Assembly: GCF_002632755.1 (NCBI RefSeq)
Contig: NZ_NJAK01000002.1
Span: 93,200-157,199 of the forward strand
Reading direction: 5' to 3'
DNA from: Xenorhabdus ishibashii
GTDB taxonomy: Bacteria; Pseudomonadota; Gammaproteobacteria; Enterobacterales; Enterobacteriaceae
DNA length: 64,000 nt
In this document: positions 26,904-35,888 of the stretch, in pieces
Position numbering within the stretch: position 1 is the stretch's first letter
Layout: every line of letters starts with the position of its first letter
Translations under genes and position numbers: made by a program
The notes under the pieces: generated by a model
Database searches by the model: none
What the model was told of the DNA's origin: nothing
What the model saw: only the letters and a program-made list of their open reading frames with translations

Positions 26904-29900
26904 TCATACTGCTTGAAACAGTTTTGGATTTGGGCACGAGAAAGCAGGGAGATTAAACGGACTAAAAATACTGTTTGGGGTAAATTCCAGCAAGACAGTA
27001 TGACCACTGATATTAAACCTTACCCATAAGCTCATATCACCGACATTAGTTGGGTTCTCTGCTTTACCACGCCAGATCCGTTTTGCATTATCCAGTAATC
27101 GATTTAGTGCCCAAAAACCTGATGTTGATAAGTTTGCGGTTGTACCATTAGTGAGATTCAATTGAATACGAACCTGATTGGTATTGGCAGGGCCAGGCCA
27201 GCTAATGAGTTGTGAAAGCTGCGGGCCGTGACTGTATTCTAATCTCTGTCCATCTATATCCAACACCATACTCAATATATCGTTATCCATGTTGATAGGA
27301 CGAACCATGACGCGAAATGATGGCGTTGGGATTCCGTTGGTAAATAACGTATTGCGGATAATCTGAGCCTGTTGGAAAGGCCTGAGCAGCTTTTCCCCCT
27401 TTGGTAAGGGCTTGCCATTCACACTGGGTATAAATTGCCATCTTGGGAGGGAGGTATCTACCTTACCCACTAAATTTTTCTGGAAAAAACTGTCCATTAA
27501 GCCGGTTTCTGGGGCAAACATTCGTGCCATGTCATCGGGCTTGATGTCCTGCTTTGCGTTAGGGTTCAACGGATAGCGATTGGCAATCGCTTGGTTGCAA
27601 AAATCGCCTATTTCTGTACTGAGATGCTTACCGACATTTTTCATGTCACTAAGCTGGGTATCGCTACTGGCTCCAACTGCGAGTGAAGAAACTATACCCC
27701 TGAACGGTATAGGCAGGAGGGCTGATGTTGCTTGTAGCCGCGTGATAATCTGATCAGGAGGTAAGGGCATTCCCGCATTGGTTGCATTTTGTACTGAGGT
27801 TAAATACAGGTATAATTCGTTAATTTCTTTTAAGGTCTTATCAAAGGGAATACTTTGGGTGTTTTTATTCGGTCTTTTTGCTAACGCAATAATTTGTGAA
27901 AAATACTCTTCTAATCCCTGTTCTGGTGTAGGTTGATTATTAGCTGGCATTATTTGTTTGGGCACTAATCTCGTTAACTTATCTGATTGGTTTTTCACAA
28001 CAGGGATTTTCGCAATATTGTTGAGTTGTTTGATATTATTGCTATTTTCATTCAGTATGACGTTTTTACTGATATTAATTAAAAGGTTACGCATAGGTGA
28101 ATCAAAAGAAGACAACAGGCGTGAAGTGTTGATCCGCTGTTCCAGACTATCGATATTGATCAAATTAATATCCGCCAGAAATTCGCTCCACTGATATATG
28201 TAGTCGTTAATATAAAATTGCTTAACGGAGAATTCTATTTCCTTATTGGTCTGCTTTTTTGCATAGCTACCGAGCACCCAATTGTCCTGTGAATATAAGG
28301 TTGTTAGAAAAGTATTGAGGTTTTTTTCAAAACCTTGTTGATAACCGGCAGGGGTAAACATCCCCGATATACCATCTGTAATGGGTGTGCCACTAATGTG
28401 TGAGAAAGCCAATTCAGCTTGAGGACCTGCAAGTGATTCCAAATTTACGGGAGCTAAATTGGGATCATTGATTAATTTTCCCTTCATATAATTATAAGCA
28501 CGTTGTGCTGGTGGGATGTTGCCAATTAATTGCTGTTTTTTTTCGATCAGAGCATCGTCACGAATGAAAGGAGATGTGACAATCTGGTTATCTAACAATT
28601 GGCCGATGTGTTCCTCGATTTGTTGTAAATGCTGTTGAGTTGTGTCTGCTTTTAATTGGGTTTTCAAATATTGCATGACCCAGTTATGCAGAAACTTACC
28701 ATCATAATGCTTAGGCTGGTATAACATTTGATAAGCCTTTAGCGTATTGTAGGTTTTCTCTATGTTATCGTTGTTGTTATCATGCATTTGGTCAGTAATG
28801 ATTGTTGCTATCTGGGGCAACAATAATGTTTGTAGCGCTTTTCTATATAGAAAGCGGCTGGCATCACTGATTTGTTCACCACAATATAATCCCATTCGAT
28901 AGGATAAAGGGGGATCATTTAAGGAAAAACGTTGGCTTTTATCTAAATGAGTCAGACTGTTTAAAATAGGAAGAAAAGCATAAATATCATTGGCATTTTT
29001 CTTTAAGTCAACACTTTGTTTTGCAATGGCGGGAAATTTGGCTTGCACTTCCATCAGGTAATGTTTGTTATTGTTGTAGCTGGTCAAAAGTAAATTAGCC
29101 ACTAATGCCAGTATTGCCAGTGAAACAACATATCCCAATCCCCCCAGAACGCGTTTGCGGTATATCCACCAGCGGTTATAACCGGCAATTCCTGCTTCAT
29201 TGAAGATATTTTCCAGTAAATTTTTTATAAAGTAAGCCTGGTTGGTCGGGACAGGATGAATAATTCCTTTATTATTCTCCCATGACATGGCATCACTATT
29301 GTTATTTGTTGGTAACTGAAAATTGCGGTTAAATTTCTCCATGACATTGTCAAGAGAAAACCCTGTTTGTGTTCCACTGGTAAAATATAGCCCTCGTGGA
29401 TAGTAAGGTATTTCAAATCCCGACTTTGCGAATACGATTTCAAGATATTGTGCGATCAGCGGTCGCAGGGATGCAAACTCTTGCGGGAACAAATAACTTT
29501 CAGCACATTGTTGTGGGCTGTGTCTGTGTAAGAGAACAGAAGGTAATTCAGCATCTAACCGTAATTCTAATTGGCTATATTGTTGATTAAAAATTCCATT
29601 CAAATCAAAATCAAGGACTTTATTCCATTTTCCCCGTGAAGCATTATTCCATGGAAAATTAAATCCCCAAATTTGCTCACGGGATTTTTTGTCAAAATGG
29701 GAGAAATAAGCACTAAACCCTTTTAATAAGTCAGTCTTAGTGATCATGATATAAATAGGGAATTGTATCTTAAGTTGTTCATGTAATTCTGACAGGCGCT
29801 TGCGCAGCATATAAGCCTGTTGATCTCGTTTTTCAGTGGATGAATTGAGTAAATCTTCCACACTAATAGCGATAATAATTCCATTAAGTGGCTGGCGTAT

Positions 29901-30569
29901 CCGGTATTTTTTCAACAATCGGATGAAACTTTTCCATTCCTTAGTCTCCTGTTGGCTATCCTGTGTGACATAGTGACCTGTAGTATCCAGTAGAACGGCT
30001 TTATTGGTGAACCACCAGCTACAGCTATTTATGTCTTGCATACTGTACAGTGCGGATTTACCCAAATAATCTGACAGAGGAAAATGTAGGCCAGAGTTTG
30101 CCAGGGTTGTAGTTTTGCCTGAGTTGGGAGCACCGATCACCAGATACCAGGGTAATTGATATATATATTGTCGGCTGAAAAAATTTATCCAGCCTGGTTT
30201 ATTTTTATTATACCAACCAGAAAAATAGGCTTTTTTCAATAATCTTGCAGCATCAGAGAAACGCTCTGCCAATGTAATATATTGCTTATTCTGCTTATTT
30301 TCTTCATTTTCATCTTTAGTGATATCCAATTTCTTGGCCAGCTTTTGGTTAAGCCATGATTGGTATAACCGCGGCATTACTTTGATTAATAACCAAAGCA
30401 AATAAAAAGAAATAATGGTAATGATTCGTATTGTATTCGTTTCAAAAGGGAACTGGTTATCAACAGAAATAATGGGGCCAATGTACCAGATAAAAAAAGA
30501 AATAGCCGTTACTCCAAGAAAACTCCATGTTAACCGGCTGGTGATGATAGAAAAAAGTGCATTCAGCAT
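26904..30569 (-). CDS. tssM: T6SS membrane-complex protein TssM (IcmF)
   Basis: A 1,221-residue inner-membrane protein. Two hydrophobic segments near residues 12-31 and 47-65 precede a cytoplasmic NTPase-like domain with Walker A GAPNSGKT (146-153). A third membrane segment near residue 475 (VVSLAILALVANLLL) leads to a long periplasmic region of IcmF type. TssM forms the trans-envelope channel with TssL and TssJ. Length is normal for the family. It starts 12 bp after tssL stops. Confidence 0.96.
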   Translation of the reverse strand: MLNALFSIITSRLTWSFLGVTAISFFIWYIGPIISVDNQFPFETNTIRIITIISFYLLWLLIKVMPRLYQSWLNQKLAKKLDITKDENEENKQNKQYITLAERFSDAARLLKKAYFSGWYNKNKPGWINFFSRQYIYQLPWYLVIGAPNSGKTTTLANSGLHFPLSDYLGKSALYSMQDINSCSWWFTNKAVLLDTTGHYVTQDSQQETKEWKSFIRLLKKYRIRQPLNGIIIAISVEDLLNSSTEKRDQQAYMLRKRLSELHEQLKIQFPIYIMITKTDLLKGFSAYFSHFDKKSREQIWGFNFPWNNASRGKWNKVLDFDLNGIFNQQYSQLELRLDAELPSVLLHRHSPQQCAESYLFPQEFASLRPLIAQYLEIVFAKSGFEIPYYPRGLYFTSGTQTGFSLDNVMEKFNRNFQLPTNNNSDAMSWENNKGIIHPVPTNQAYFIKNLLENIFNEAGIAGYNRWWIYRKRVLGGLGYVVSLAILALVANLLLTSYNNNKHYLMEVQAKFPAIAKQSVDLKKNANDIYAFLPILNSLTHLDKSQRFSLNDPPLSYRMGLYCGEQISDASRFLYRKALQTLLLPQIATIITDQMHDNNNDNIEKTYNTLKAYQMLYQPKHYDGKFLHNWVMQYLKTQLKADTTQQHLQQIEEHIGQLLDNQIVTSPFIRDDALIEKKQQLIGNIPPAQRAYNYMKGKLINDPNLAPVNLESLAGPQAELAFSHISGTPITDGISGMFTPAGYQQGFEKNLNTFLTTLYSQDNWVLGSYAKKQTNKEIEFSVKQFYINDYIYQWSEFLADINLINIDSLEQRINTSRLLSSFDSPMRNLLINISKNVILNENSNNIKQLNNIAKIPVVKNQSDKLTRLVPKQIMPANNQPTPEQGLEEYFSQIIALAKRPNKNTQSIPFDKTLKEINELYLYLTSVQNATNAGMPLPPDQIITRLQATSALLPIPFRGIVSSLAVGASSDTQLSDMKNVGKHLSTEIGDFCNQAIANRYPLNPNAKQDIKPDDMARMFAPETGLMDSFFQKNLVGKVDTSLPRWQFIPSVNGKPLPKGEKLLRPFQQAQIIRNTLFTNGIPTPSFRVMVRPINMDNDILSMVLDIDGQRLEYSHGPQLSQLISWPGPANTNQVRIQLNLTNGTTANLSTSGFWALNRLLDNAKRIWRGKAENPTNVGDMSLWVRFNISGHTVLLEFTPNSIFSPFNLPAFSCPNPKLFQAV

Positions 30570-30581
30570 GTCTTAATTTCC

Positions 30582-31814
30582 TTACATCGTTTGGCTTACA
30601 GGAGAAACTAACAGTGTGATTTCGACTCGTCTGTTTTTGGCTCGATTACTGGCAGTATTATTTGGCACTAAAGGATTTTTAGCACCTTTTCCCTCTGCTT
30701 TGACTCTTTCGGGCTGGTTCAGGTAACGTTGTAGTTCTTTTTGCACAGACTTGGCTCTCGCTAGTGATAAAGAGTAATTGGATGAAAAACGGGAAAAACG
30801 GGTATTAATGGGAATGTTATCGGTATACCCGACAATCAGGATTTCTCCATTAAAATGGTTTAATACTTCAGCAAGCCTCCTGATGACATCCAAATAACGG
30901 CTTTTGATCTGAATGGAGCTGGTATTGAATAAACCATCTCCTTTTAGCGTGATCACGCTTCTATCTGGCATATCAGTGACGTCTAATAATCCCGCTGCTA
31001 TTTCATCCTCTAGCCGGCTTTGCAGATTTTGAGGAGGAGGAGAGGGGAGGGGGGCAGACGGAAATCCCTTATTGCTGACCGTTACATTGGGCAAATTAGT
31101 CTGGTAGATTTTTGCCAAAATGGGATTAACCCTATCATTCAACTGCCAGTTCAGGTTTATATACAAGATACATACCAGAAAACTTAATACCGCTATAGAG
31201 ATCCATACTGGTAAGGAAATGGAGTGGGATTTATTCGGTAAGGTAATGGCTTGTGTTTTTTTTGATAATTCAATGGAGTAATTACCTCTAATTGAACTTA
31301 TTAACTGGAATAAGCGTTGTTTCACGGTTTCCAATTGGGAGCGACCGTTATCGATGACACGATAACGTCCCTCAAATCCAAGCAGGAGACAGAAATTAAT
31401 AAGTTCTAATAGGAATAAATTATCCCTGGGATTTTGTGACAACTTGGCTAATAACTGGAAAAATTTTTCACCCCCCCAGGTTTCATTATGAAAAGTGACG
31501 AGCAGGCCACTGCCAGACCAAACACTGCGCAGCCCCCAAGGTGTGAGTGCTGCGGCCTCATCCAATGCAGTGCACAGACAGTAGCGTGCACCAATGATCA
31601 CGTTATAGGGCAGATTGATTTGTTGACATTCCACTTCAAAACGCCGGATTTCATTGATCAGTTGCTGGCGTAAATGGGTTGGATCAGGGTGAACAATTGA
31701 ATGGCGGATCTGGGGAATAGTATTTAACAACGGATTTGCAACAGAAACCAACGGGTTATGGTTGATTTCATCAGAAAGCATCTTATGTTCAGTTTTCTGC
31801 TTTTCTTGCGTCAT
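30582..31814 (-). CDS. tssL: T6SS membrane protein TssL with OmpA-like domain
   Basis: The 410 residues comprise an N-terminal cytoplasmic DotU domain (about 25-185; RYCLCTALDEAA), one membrane segment near 203-221 and a periplasmic C-terminal OmpA-like domain (about 290-405; ILIVGYTDNIPIN ... NRRVEI). The OmpA part should bind peptidoglycan, making this the longer evolved TssL that anchors itself, without needing a separate TagL. A proline-rich spacer (PLPSPPP) links them. GAGGTAA precedes the ATG. Confidence 0.95.
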   Translation of the reverse strand: MTQEKQKTEHKMLSDEINHNPLVSVANPLLNTIPQIRHSIVHPDPTHLRQQLINEIRRFEVECQQINLPYNVIIGARYCLCTALDEAAALTPWGLRSVWSGSGLLVTFHNETWGGEKFFQLLAKLSQNPRDNLFLLELINFCLLLGFEGRYRVIDNGRSQLETVKQRLFQLISSIRGNYSIELSKKTQAITLPNKSHSISLPVWISIAVLSFLVCILYINLNWQLNDRVNPILAKIYQTNLPNVTVSNKGFPSAPLPSPPPQNLQSRLEDEIAAGLLDVTDMPDRSVITLKGDGLFNTSSIQIKSRYLDVIRRLAEVLNHFNGEILIVGYTDNIPINTRFSRFSSNYSLSLARAKSVQKELQRYLNQPERVKAEGKGAKNPLVPNNTASNRAKNRRVEITLLVSPVSQTM

Positions 31815-31822
31815 TGGCTTCG

Positions 31823-33166
31823 TTACCTCGATTTTGCCTGATTACGGACAGCCCAAAATTCTATGCGCAAGCCAGGGAATCCACCGGCCAGATGTAAGGC
31901 AAAACCGCTGGATTTCTCCATCTGTTTCCATAAGTCACCCTCTTTTTCTAATTCAAAATAGACATAACCCGAATGCCAGGGAATTTGTCTGGGCACAGAT
32001 GGCATGGTTCGTAATAAGATGCCGGGTAATTGCAATTGAACCAATTCACGTATACGGCCAACGGGGGCAATTTTCATTTGGGCAGGGAATTTATTCATGA
32101 GGATATCATTTGTAACATCAGCATGGATGGCCAGAATAAAGCTGAACGTATGTATCATATTGGCGTCGGGTAACGTTGCGATATTCAAGCCATGAGAGTA
32201 TTCCGTTAATGGCAACTGAATGGCCTGTTCTTCAAGAATAATTGACAATCCTTGGCGTAGTTGGAACATAAGTTGGTTGAAGCACTGCGTTAAATTGTCA
32301 TGATCATAGAGAGGTAAATTTTTTTCCGGTACACGGCGTTGGGAGAATGTCGCCAATTCAGTGGCAAATTGTAACCATTCGTTGAATAACCGTTCTGGAT
32401 GCAGTAGCGACAGGCTCTGCATATGGTGCATCTGGCCGCTATAGCGATTCAAAAGTGACAGCAAGAGAAAATCCATAATCTCAGAATCATTGTATCGTCC
32501 CAACTGTAACAGGCGATGGCTAATTTGTTGGCGGCGCTGTTCTAATAAGTCTTGTATTTGATTGATAAAACTTTTGATTTGTAGATTCGCATGACAGTTG
32601 AGCAGGGGCGGAATAAATTGCGAGTCAAGATAGAGTTTCTTGTCATTCGTTTTGTTCATGACATATACAAGACCCAATGCGATCCACTCAGGAGTTAAAT
32701 CAGATTCCAACATCAGGCGCAAACGCATTTTGCCAAATTGTATCGTAGCATTGCCAACAGACATGGCATTAAAGTCGTTGACTTCAGCTTCAAAGCTAAC
32801 AAAGCGAGCCAGGGAATCACTTTTTTCACTGAAAATGACCTCCTCTTTCCCTCGCTGACGAGTTGGTAAAGCCAGAACAACACGGCTATCAGACGGGTTT
32901 TCACCAAGCTGTAAGGGCGTGGGGGCATTGGCGGCATCAAAACTAAAGGGGGTTCCGTCAGGAAAAATACCACTGGCTGAGGAAAGACTGACTTTACCCT
33001 GCGTGAGTAGTTCTTGATCTAATTCGAGAGTTAAGAACCCCCAATAATAAGGATTTTGTGCTGTTCCCCAATCACGAATATAGGCTTCCAAGTATTTTTC
33101 AGCTTGCTGGAAGTGATGGGGGCGTAAAAACATGCCTTCTGCCCAGATAACTTTTTCTGATTTCAT
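31823..33166 (-). CDS. tssK: T6SS baseplate protein TssK
   Basis: A 447-residue protein with the diagnostic N-terminus VIWAEGMFLRPHHFQQAEKY. TssK trimers link the baseplate wedge to the cytoplasmic faces of TssL and TssM and are related to phage receptor-binding proteins. The C-terminus ends in GGFPGLRIEFWAVR. It begins 4 nt after tssJ ends and stops 8 nt before tssL. Confidence 0.97.
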   Translation of the reverse strand: MKSEKVIWAEGMFLRPHHFQQAEKYLEAYIRDWGTAQNPYYWGFLTLELDQELLTQGKVSLSSASGIFPDGTPFSFDAANAPTPLQLGENPSDSRVVLALPTRQRGKEEVIFSEKSDSLARFVSFEAEVNDFNAMSVGNATIQFGKMRLRLMLESDLTPEWIALGLVYVMNKTNDKKLYLDSQFIPPLLNCHANLQIKSFINQIQDLLEQRRQQISHRLLQLGRYNDSEIMDFLLLSLLNRYSGQMHHMQSLSLLHPERLFNEWLQFATELATFSQRRVPEKNLPLYDHDNLTQCFNQLMFQLRQGLSIILEEQAIQLPLTEYSHGLNIATLPDANMIHTFSFILAIHADVTNDILMNKFPAQMKIAPVGRIRELVQLQLPGILLRTMPSVPRQIPWHSGYVYFELEKEGDLWKQMEKSSGFALHLAGGFPGLRIEFWAVRNQAKSR

Positions 33167-33170
33167 TATC

Positions 33171-33749
33171 TTATTTATCTCCTGTCACACAACCCAAGTT
33201 GCATTCATTGATGAGACTTAAGCCATTGTTAGTGACCTTTATGCAGAGCCGTAGTTCGTCAGAAGGAGTGCGCCAAAATTCGTAAAAAGAGGGTTTTTCA
33301 GGGACAGGAACGGGAAATAAAATGCGCCATTTCTTACCGTTCAATGTTTTATATTCAGCGATAAGTCCGATGTAGTTAGCTTCCGGTTGGTTTTTTTCCA
33401 ACAAGCAATGCGTAGATTGAGAAGGGAGTATAAACAATAGGTCTTTATTAACCAATTTATCGCCTAACGTATTCTGAGCTTTGTTTTGCAAGGAAAAAAA
33501 ATCGGCAGACATAAACTCTTCATTTGATTTTAGTAAAAAAATATTTATCTTCACGGGTGCGTAATCATTTACATTAGATTCTGTATTGAAGATAAATTTA
33601 TAGGGCGGCAAATTTGTTTTTGATGAACAACCCGTTATGGCTATCAATACTGTGGTTATCGATACTGTGGATAGGAAGCCATTTTTTGCCGCTTTTTTAC
33701 TGAATGAAAGAAACATTGTCATAATGTTTGTCAAAGCATATTTAGGCAT
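33171..33749 (-). CDS. tssJ: T6SS outer-membrane lipoprotein TssJ
   Basis: Up to 192 residues; the true start may be the ATG at 33722 or 33716, as the N-terminus before the signal peptide is unusually long and no ribosome site stands out. The signal peptide ends in the lipobox IAITGCSS. Ser after the Cys fits outer-membrane sorting. The mature part is a transthyretin-like beta-sandwich with NDYAPVKINIFLL and SPADFFSL-like segments. TssJ holds TssM to the outer membrane. Confidence 0.9.
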   Translation of the reverse strand: MPKYALTNIMTMFLSFSKKAAKNGFLSTVSITTVLIAITGCSSKTNLPPYKFIFNTESNVNDYAPVKINIFLLKSNEEFMSADFFSLQNKAQNTLGDKLVNKDLLFILPSQSTHCLLEKNQPEANYIGLIAEYKTLNGKKWRILFPVPVPEKPSFYEFWRTPSDELRLCIKVTNNGLSLINECNLGCVTGDK

Positions 33750-33782
33750 AATGAACGATTAATAAATCAAAAAGACAAAAAG

Positions 33783-34175
33783 CTAAGCGGCTGTGATAAG
33801 AACTTTTGTTTGGCTGGGTACAATTCGTGAGCCCATAGCATTAGTCGAATTTTGCATAGTAGAACTGGAAACACGGGTTGCCGGAGAACCTTTGATCAAG
33901 ACGGAATTGGCTCCCATGACATGGCGGGCATTACCCATTACGGTGCCGGAAGCGACACCACCATTAACGCCGGAATTATCTCCTGTTGTCATGGGTATGG
34001 TTGTTGCCAAATTATGGGCTGGACAACCCATAAATAAGATATTGGTGGCATTGCTTATACCGGTAGTGCCTTGAGCCATATTAGGATAAGGCACAGGTAC
34101 AGGTGTAACCGCGGGTGTCAAACAGACATCAGGAGCGGCTATATCCATTCCACCACTTTGAGTGTTAGCAAACAT
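33783..34175 (-). CDS. PAAR-like DUF4150 protein (T6SS spike tip)
   Basis: A 130-residue protein starting at the ATG at 34175 (GAGGAT upstream); the family starts MFANTQ..G. It is a compact PAAR-like domain with TPVPVPYPNMAQG, ILFMGCPAHN and GSRIVPSQTKVL. Such proteins sharpen the VgrG spike and can carry toxins at their C-terminus, but this one ends right after the domain, so it has no toxin of its own. It follows the DUF3540 gene by 10 bp and precedes tssJ. Confidence 0.93.
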   Translation of the reverse strand: MFANTQSGGMDIAAPDVCLTPAVTPVPVPYPNMAQGTTGISNATNILFMGCPAHNLATTIPMTTGDNSGVNGGVASGTVMGNARHVMGANSVLIKGSPATRVSSSTMQNSTNAMGSRIVPSQTKVLITAA

Positions 34176-34185
34176 AGTCTTATCC

Positions 34186-34806
34186 TCATCCGATATGAAT
34201 TTGTTCAGCATCGATTTTTGTCATGGCTTTTGCAGAAACAATAGTCTGCTGGGCATGTAATCGGGCATAATTTTCCGCTTGCATATCTAATTGACCTGCA
34301 CGAACCTGCTCTGTTTGTGTGGTATGGCGAAATAGACGATGACTCAGTTGTGTGACTGTTTTCCACAGAGACTCGAACTGATTACCAACCAGACGGGTTA
34401 TCGAGATCCATGCAGACAGGGACTCCCCGCTATATTGCATTTCCCTGATATGGCAATTTCCATTATTGGCTGTGATAGCGAATCCGTTGCTGTGCATGCT
34501 CAGGTTTCCTTGTGAGGTGATGGTGAGATCACCTGGAACACTAATTTCAGCAATGTGCTGTTGTTTTGCCCGTTCCAATATGGCTAATATCCAGAGTTGA
34601 TTGTTGATTTTCGTAATTAATACCGTATCCCCCATGCTGGGTGTCAATAAACAACTGGCCGCTTGCCGGCAATGCCAGCCACGATTGTTATGGCTTTCCG
34701 CCATAAAACTGCCATCTGGGAGAACGTTAACAATCTGGCCGGTAATCTGCTGTAATGGCTCAGTATTAAGGGTGAATGAGGAAAGTGCATAAGCGGGCTT
34801 CGTCAT
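34186..34806 (-). CDS. DUF3540 protein of the T6SS spike module
   Basis: A 206-residue protein with N-terminal GQIVNVLPDGSFMAESHNNRG, a gp5/OB-like beta core (SMGDTVLI, LWILAIL) and repeating polar strands (DLTITSQGNLSMHSNGF) like a VgrG needle. DUF3540 genes recur beside DUF2169 and DUF4150 genes in vgrG islands and may act in effector loading or tip assembly; the exact role is not known to me. The start overlaps the upstream pentapeptide gene by 4 bp (ATGA). Confidence 0.85.
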   Translation of the reverse strand: MTKPAYALSSFTLNTEPLQQITGQIVNVLPDGSFMAESHNNRGWHCRQAASCLLTPSMGDTVLITKINNQLWILAILERAKQQHIAEISVPGDLTITSQGNLSMHSNGFAITANNGNCHIREMQYSGESLSAWISITRLVGNQFESLWKTVTQLSHRLFRHTTQTEQVRAGQLDMQAENYARLHAQQTIVSAKAMTKIDAEQIHIG

Positions 34807-35888
34807 TTTGATTCTCCTGATGAAATCTTGTTATGTTGTATATTCCACTCTTCAGCGGCAAATAGTTCAGGATCATTTTCCAGAATACCTTGGCGGTCAG
34901 AAAATAATGTTCCAATTTGTTGAGCACGATGAAAAAGTGTTCTCATAAATTGAGCAGCACGAAAATCACTATTGTTGACGTTTGCATAGGAAAAATCCGT
35001 GTAAGGCATATTACAACCGGTGAATCGTGCATTCATTGCCTGTACTTTGTGCATAACTGCCAATGCCAGATTACTGTGCCGAAAATCGGCAGATTCAAGG
35101 GATGCACCAATAAAAAGGGCTTGTTCAAACAGGCTGTTTTTGCAACTGGCTCGGGTTAAATCTGCTTCGGTAAATAATGCCTGGGTTGCATTGACATTTG
35201 ATAGTAAGGCGTCTTTTAAAATGGCTCCTTTGAAATTGCAATTAGTCAGTATGGCATGATTAAAATTGACGGATTCAAGTTGGCTGTTCATAAACTGACA
35301 CATTTTAAGGGTTTGTTTATGGAAATTTTGCTTACGCAGATCGCATTCAAAAAAAACGGTTTTATTAAATTCACTGGCAGAAAAATCGCTTGTTCGTAAA
35401 TTCTGCTGAAAAAAAGTGACCAAAAAGAAATGAGCGTGGCTAAATCTTGTTTGATCCATTGATGACGTAAGAAATGTGGTTCGTTCAAAGTCACTGTGGC
35501 TGAAGTCAGCATATTGCAATGAACAAGATGCGAATTGGGTATTCTTCTGTTTTGTCGCTGTAAATTGGGTTTTTTCCAAAACAGATTGATGGAATACATT
35601 GTCTGTCAGTGTGCTTTTATTAAAGACTGCAAGCCTCAGATTGCACTGTTCAAACGTGTTCTGCTCAAGTATCGCCGAGTCGAAAATGGCTTCTTGTGCC
35701 TGACACTCGATAAAACAGGTTTCTTTTATTAAAGTACGAGAAAAATCAGCGCCTGAAAAATCAACTTCTTTAAAGATTCCCCCGGATAAGTCACGTCCGG
35801 TCAGGGAAATATTCTGCAAACTGATTTTTTCAATGATCTCACCTTGCTTAATTTTGTCTGCTAATTCATCGGCTGTCAGTGAACTCAT
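34803..35888 (-). CDS. Pentapeptide-repeat protein of the T6SS spike module
   Basis: Nearly all of the 361 residues are pentapeptide repeats of the A(D/N)LXX type (for example LSGGIFKEVDFSGADFSRTL), which should form a right-handed four-sided beta-helix. No toxin or enzyme domain is visible. It overlaps both neighbours by 4 bp, so it is tightly co-translated with the DUF2169 and DUF3540 genes. A structural or adaptor role in loading cargo on VgrG is inferred. Confidence 0.88.
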   Translation of the reverse strand: MSSLTADELADKIKQGEIIEKISLQNISLTGRDLSGGIFKEVDFSGADFSRTLIKETCFIECQAQEAIFDSAILEQNTFEQCNLRLAVFNKSTLTDNVFHQSVLEKTQFTATKQKNTQFASCSLQYADFSHSDFERTTFLTSSMDQTRFSHAHFFLVTFFQQNLRTSDFSASEFNKTVFFECDLRKQNFHKQTLKMCQFMNSQLESVNFNHAILTNCNFKGAILKDALLSNVNATQALFTEADLTRASCKNSLFEQALFIGASLESADFRHSNLALAVMHKVQAMNARFTGCNMPYTDFSYANVNNSDFRAAQFMRTLFHRAQQIGTLFSDRQGILENDPELFAAEEWNIQHNKISSGESK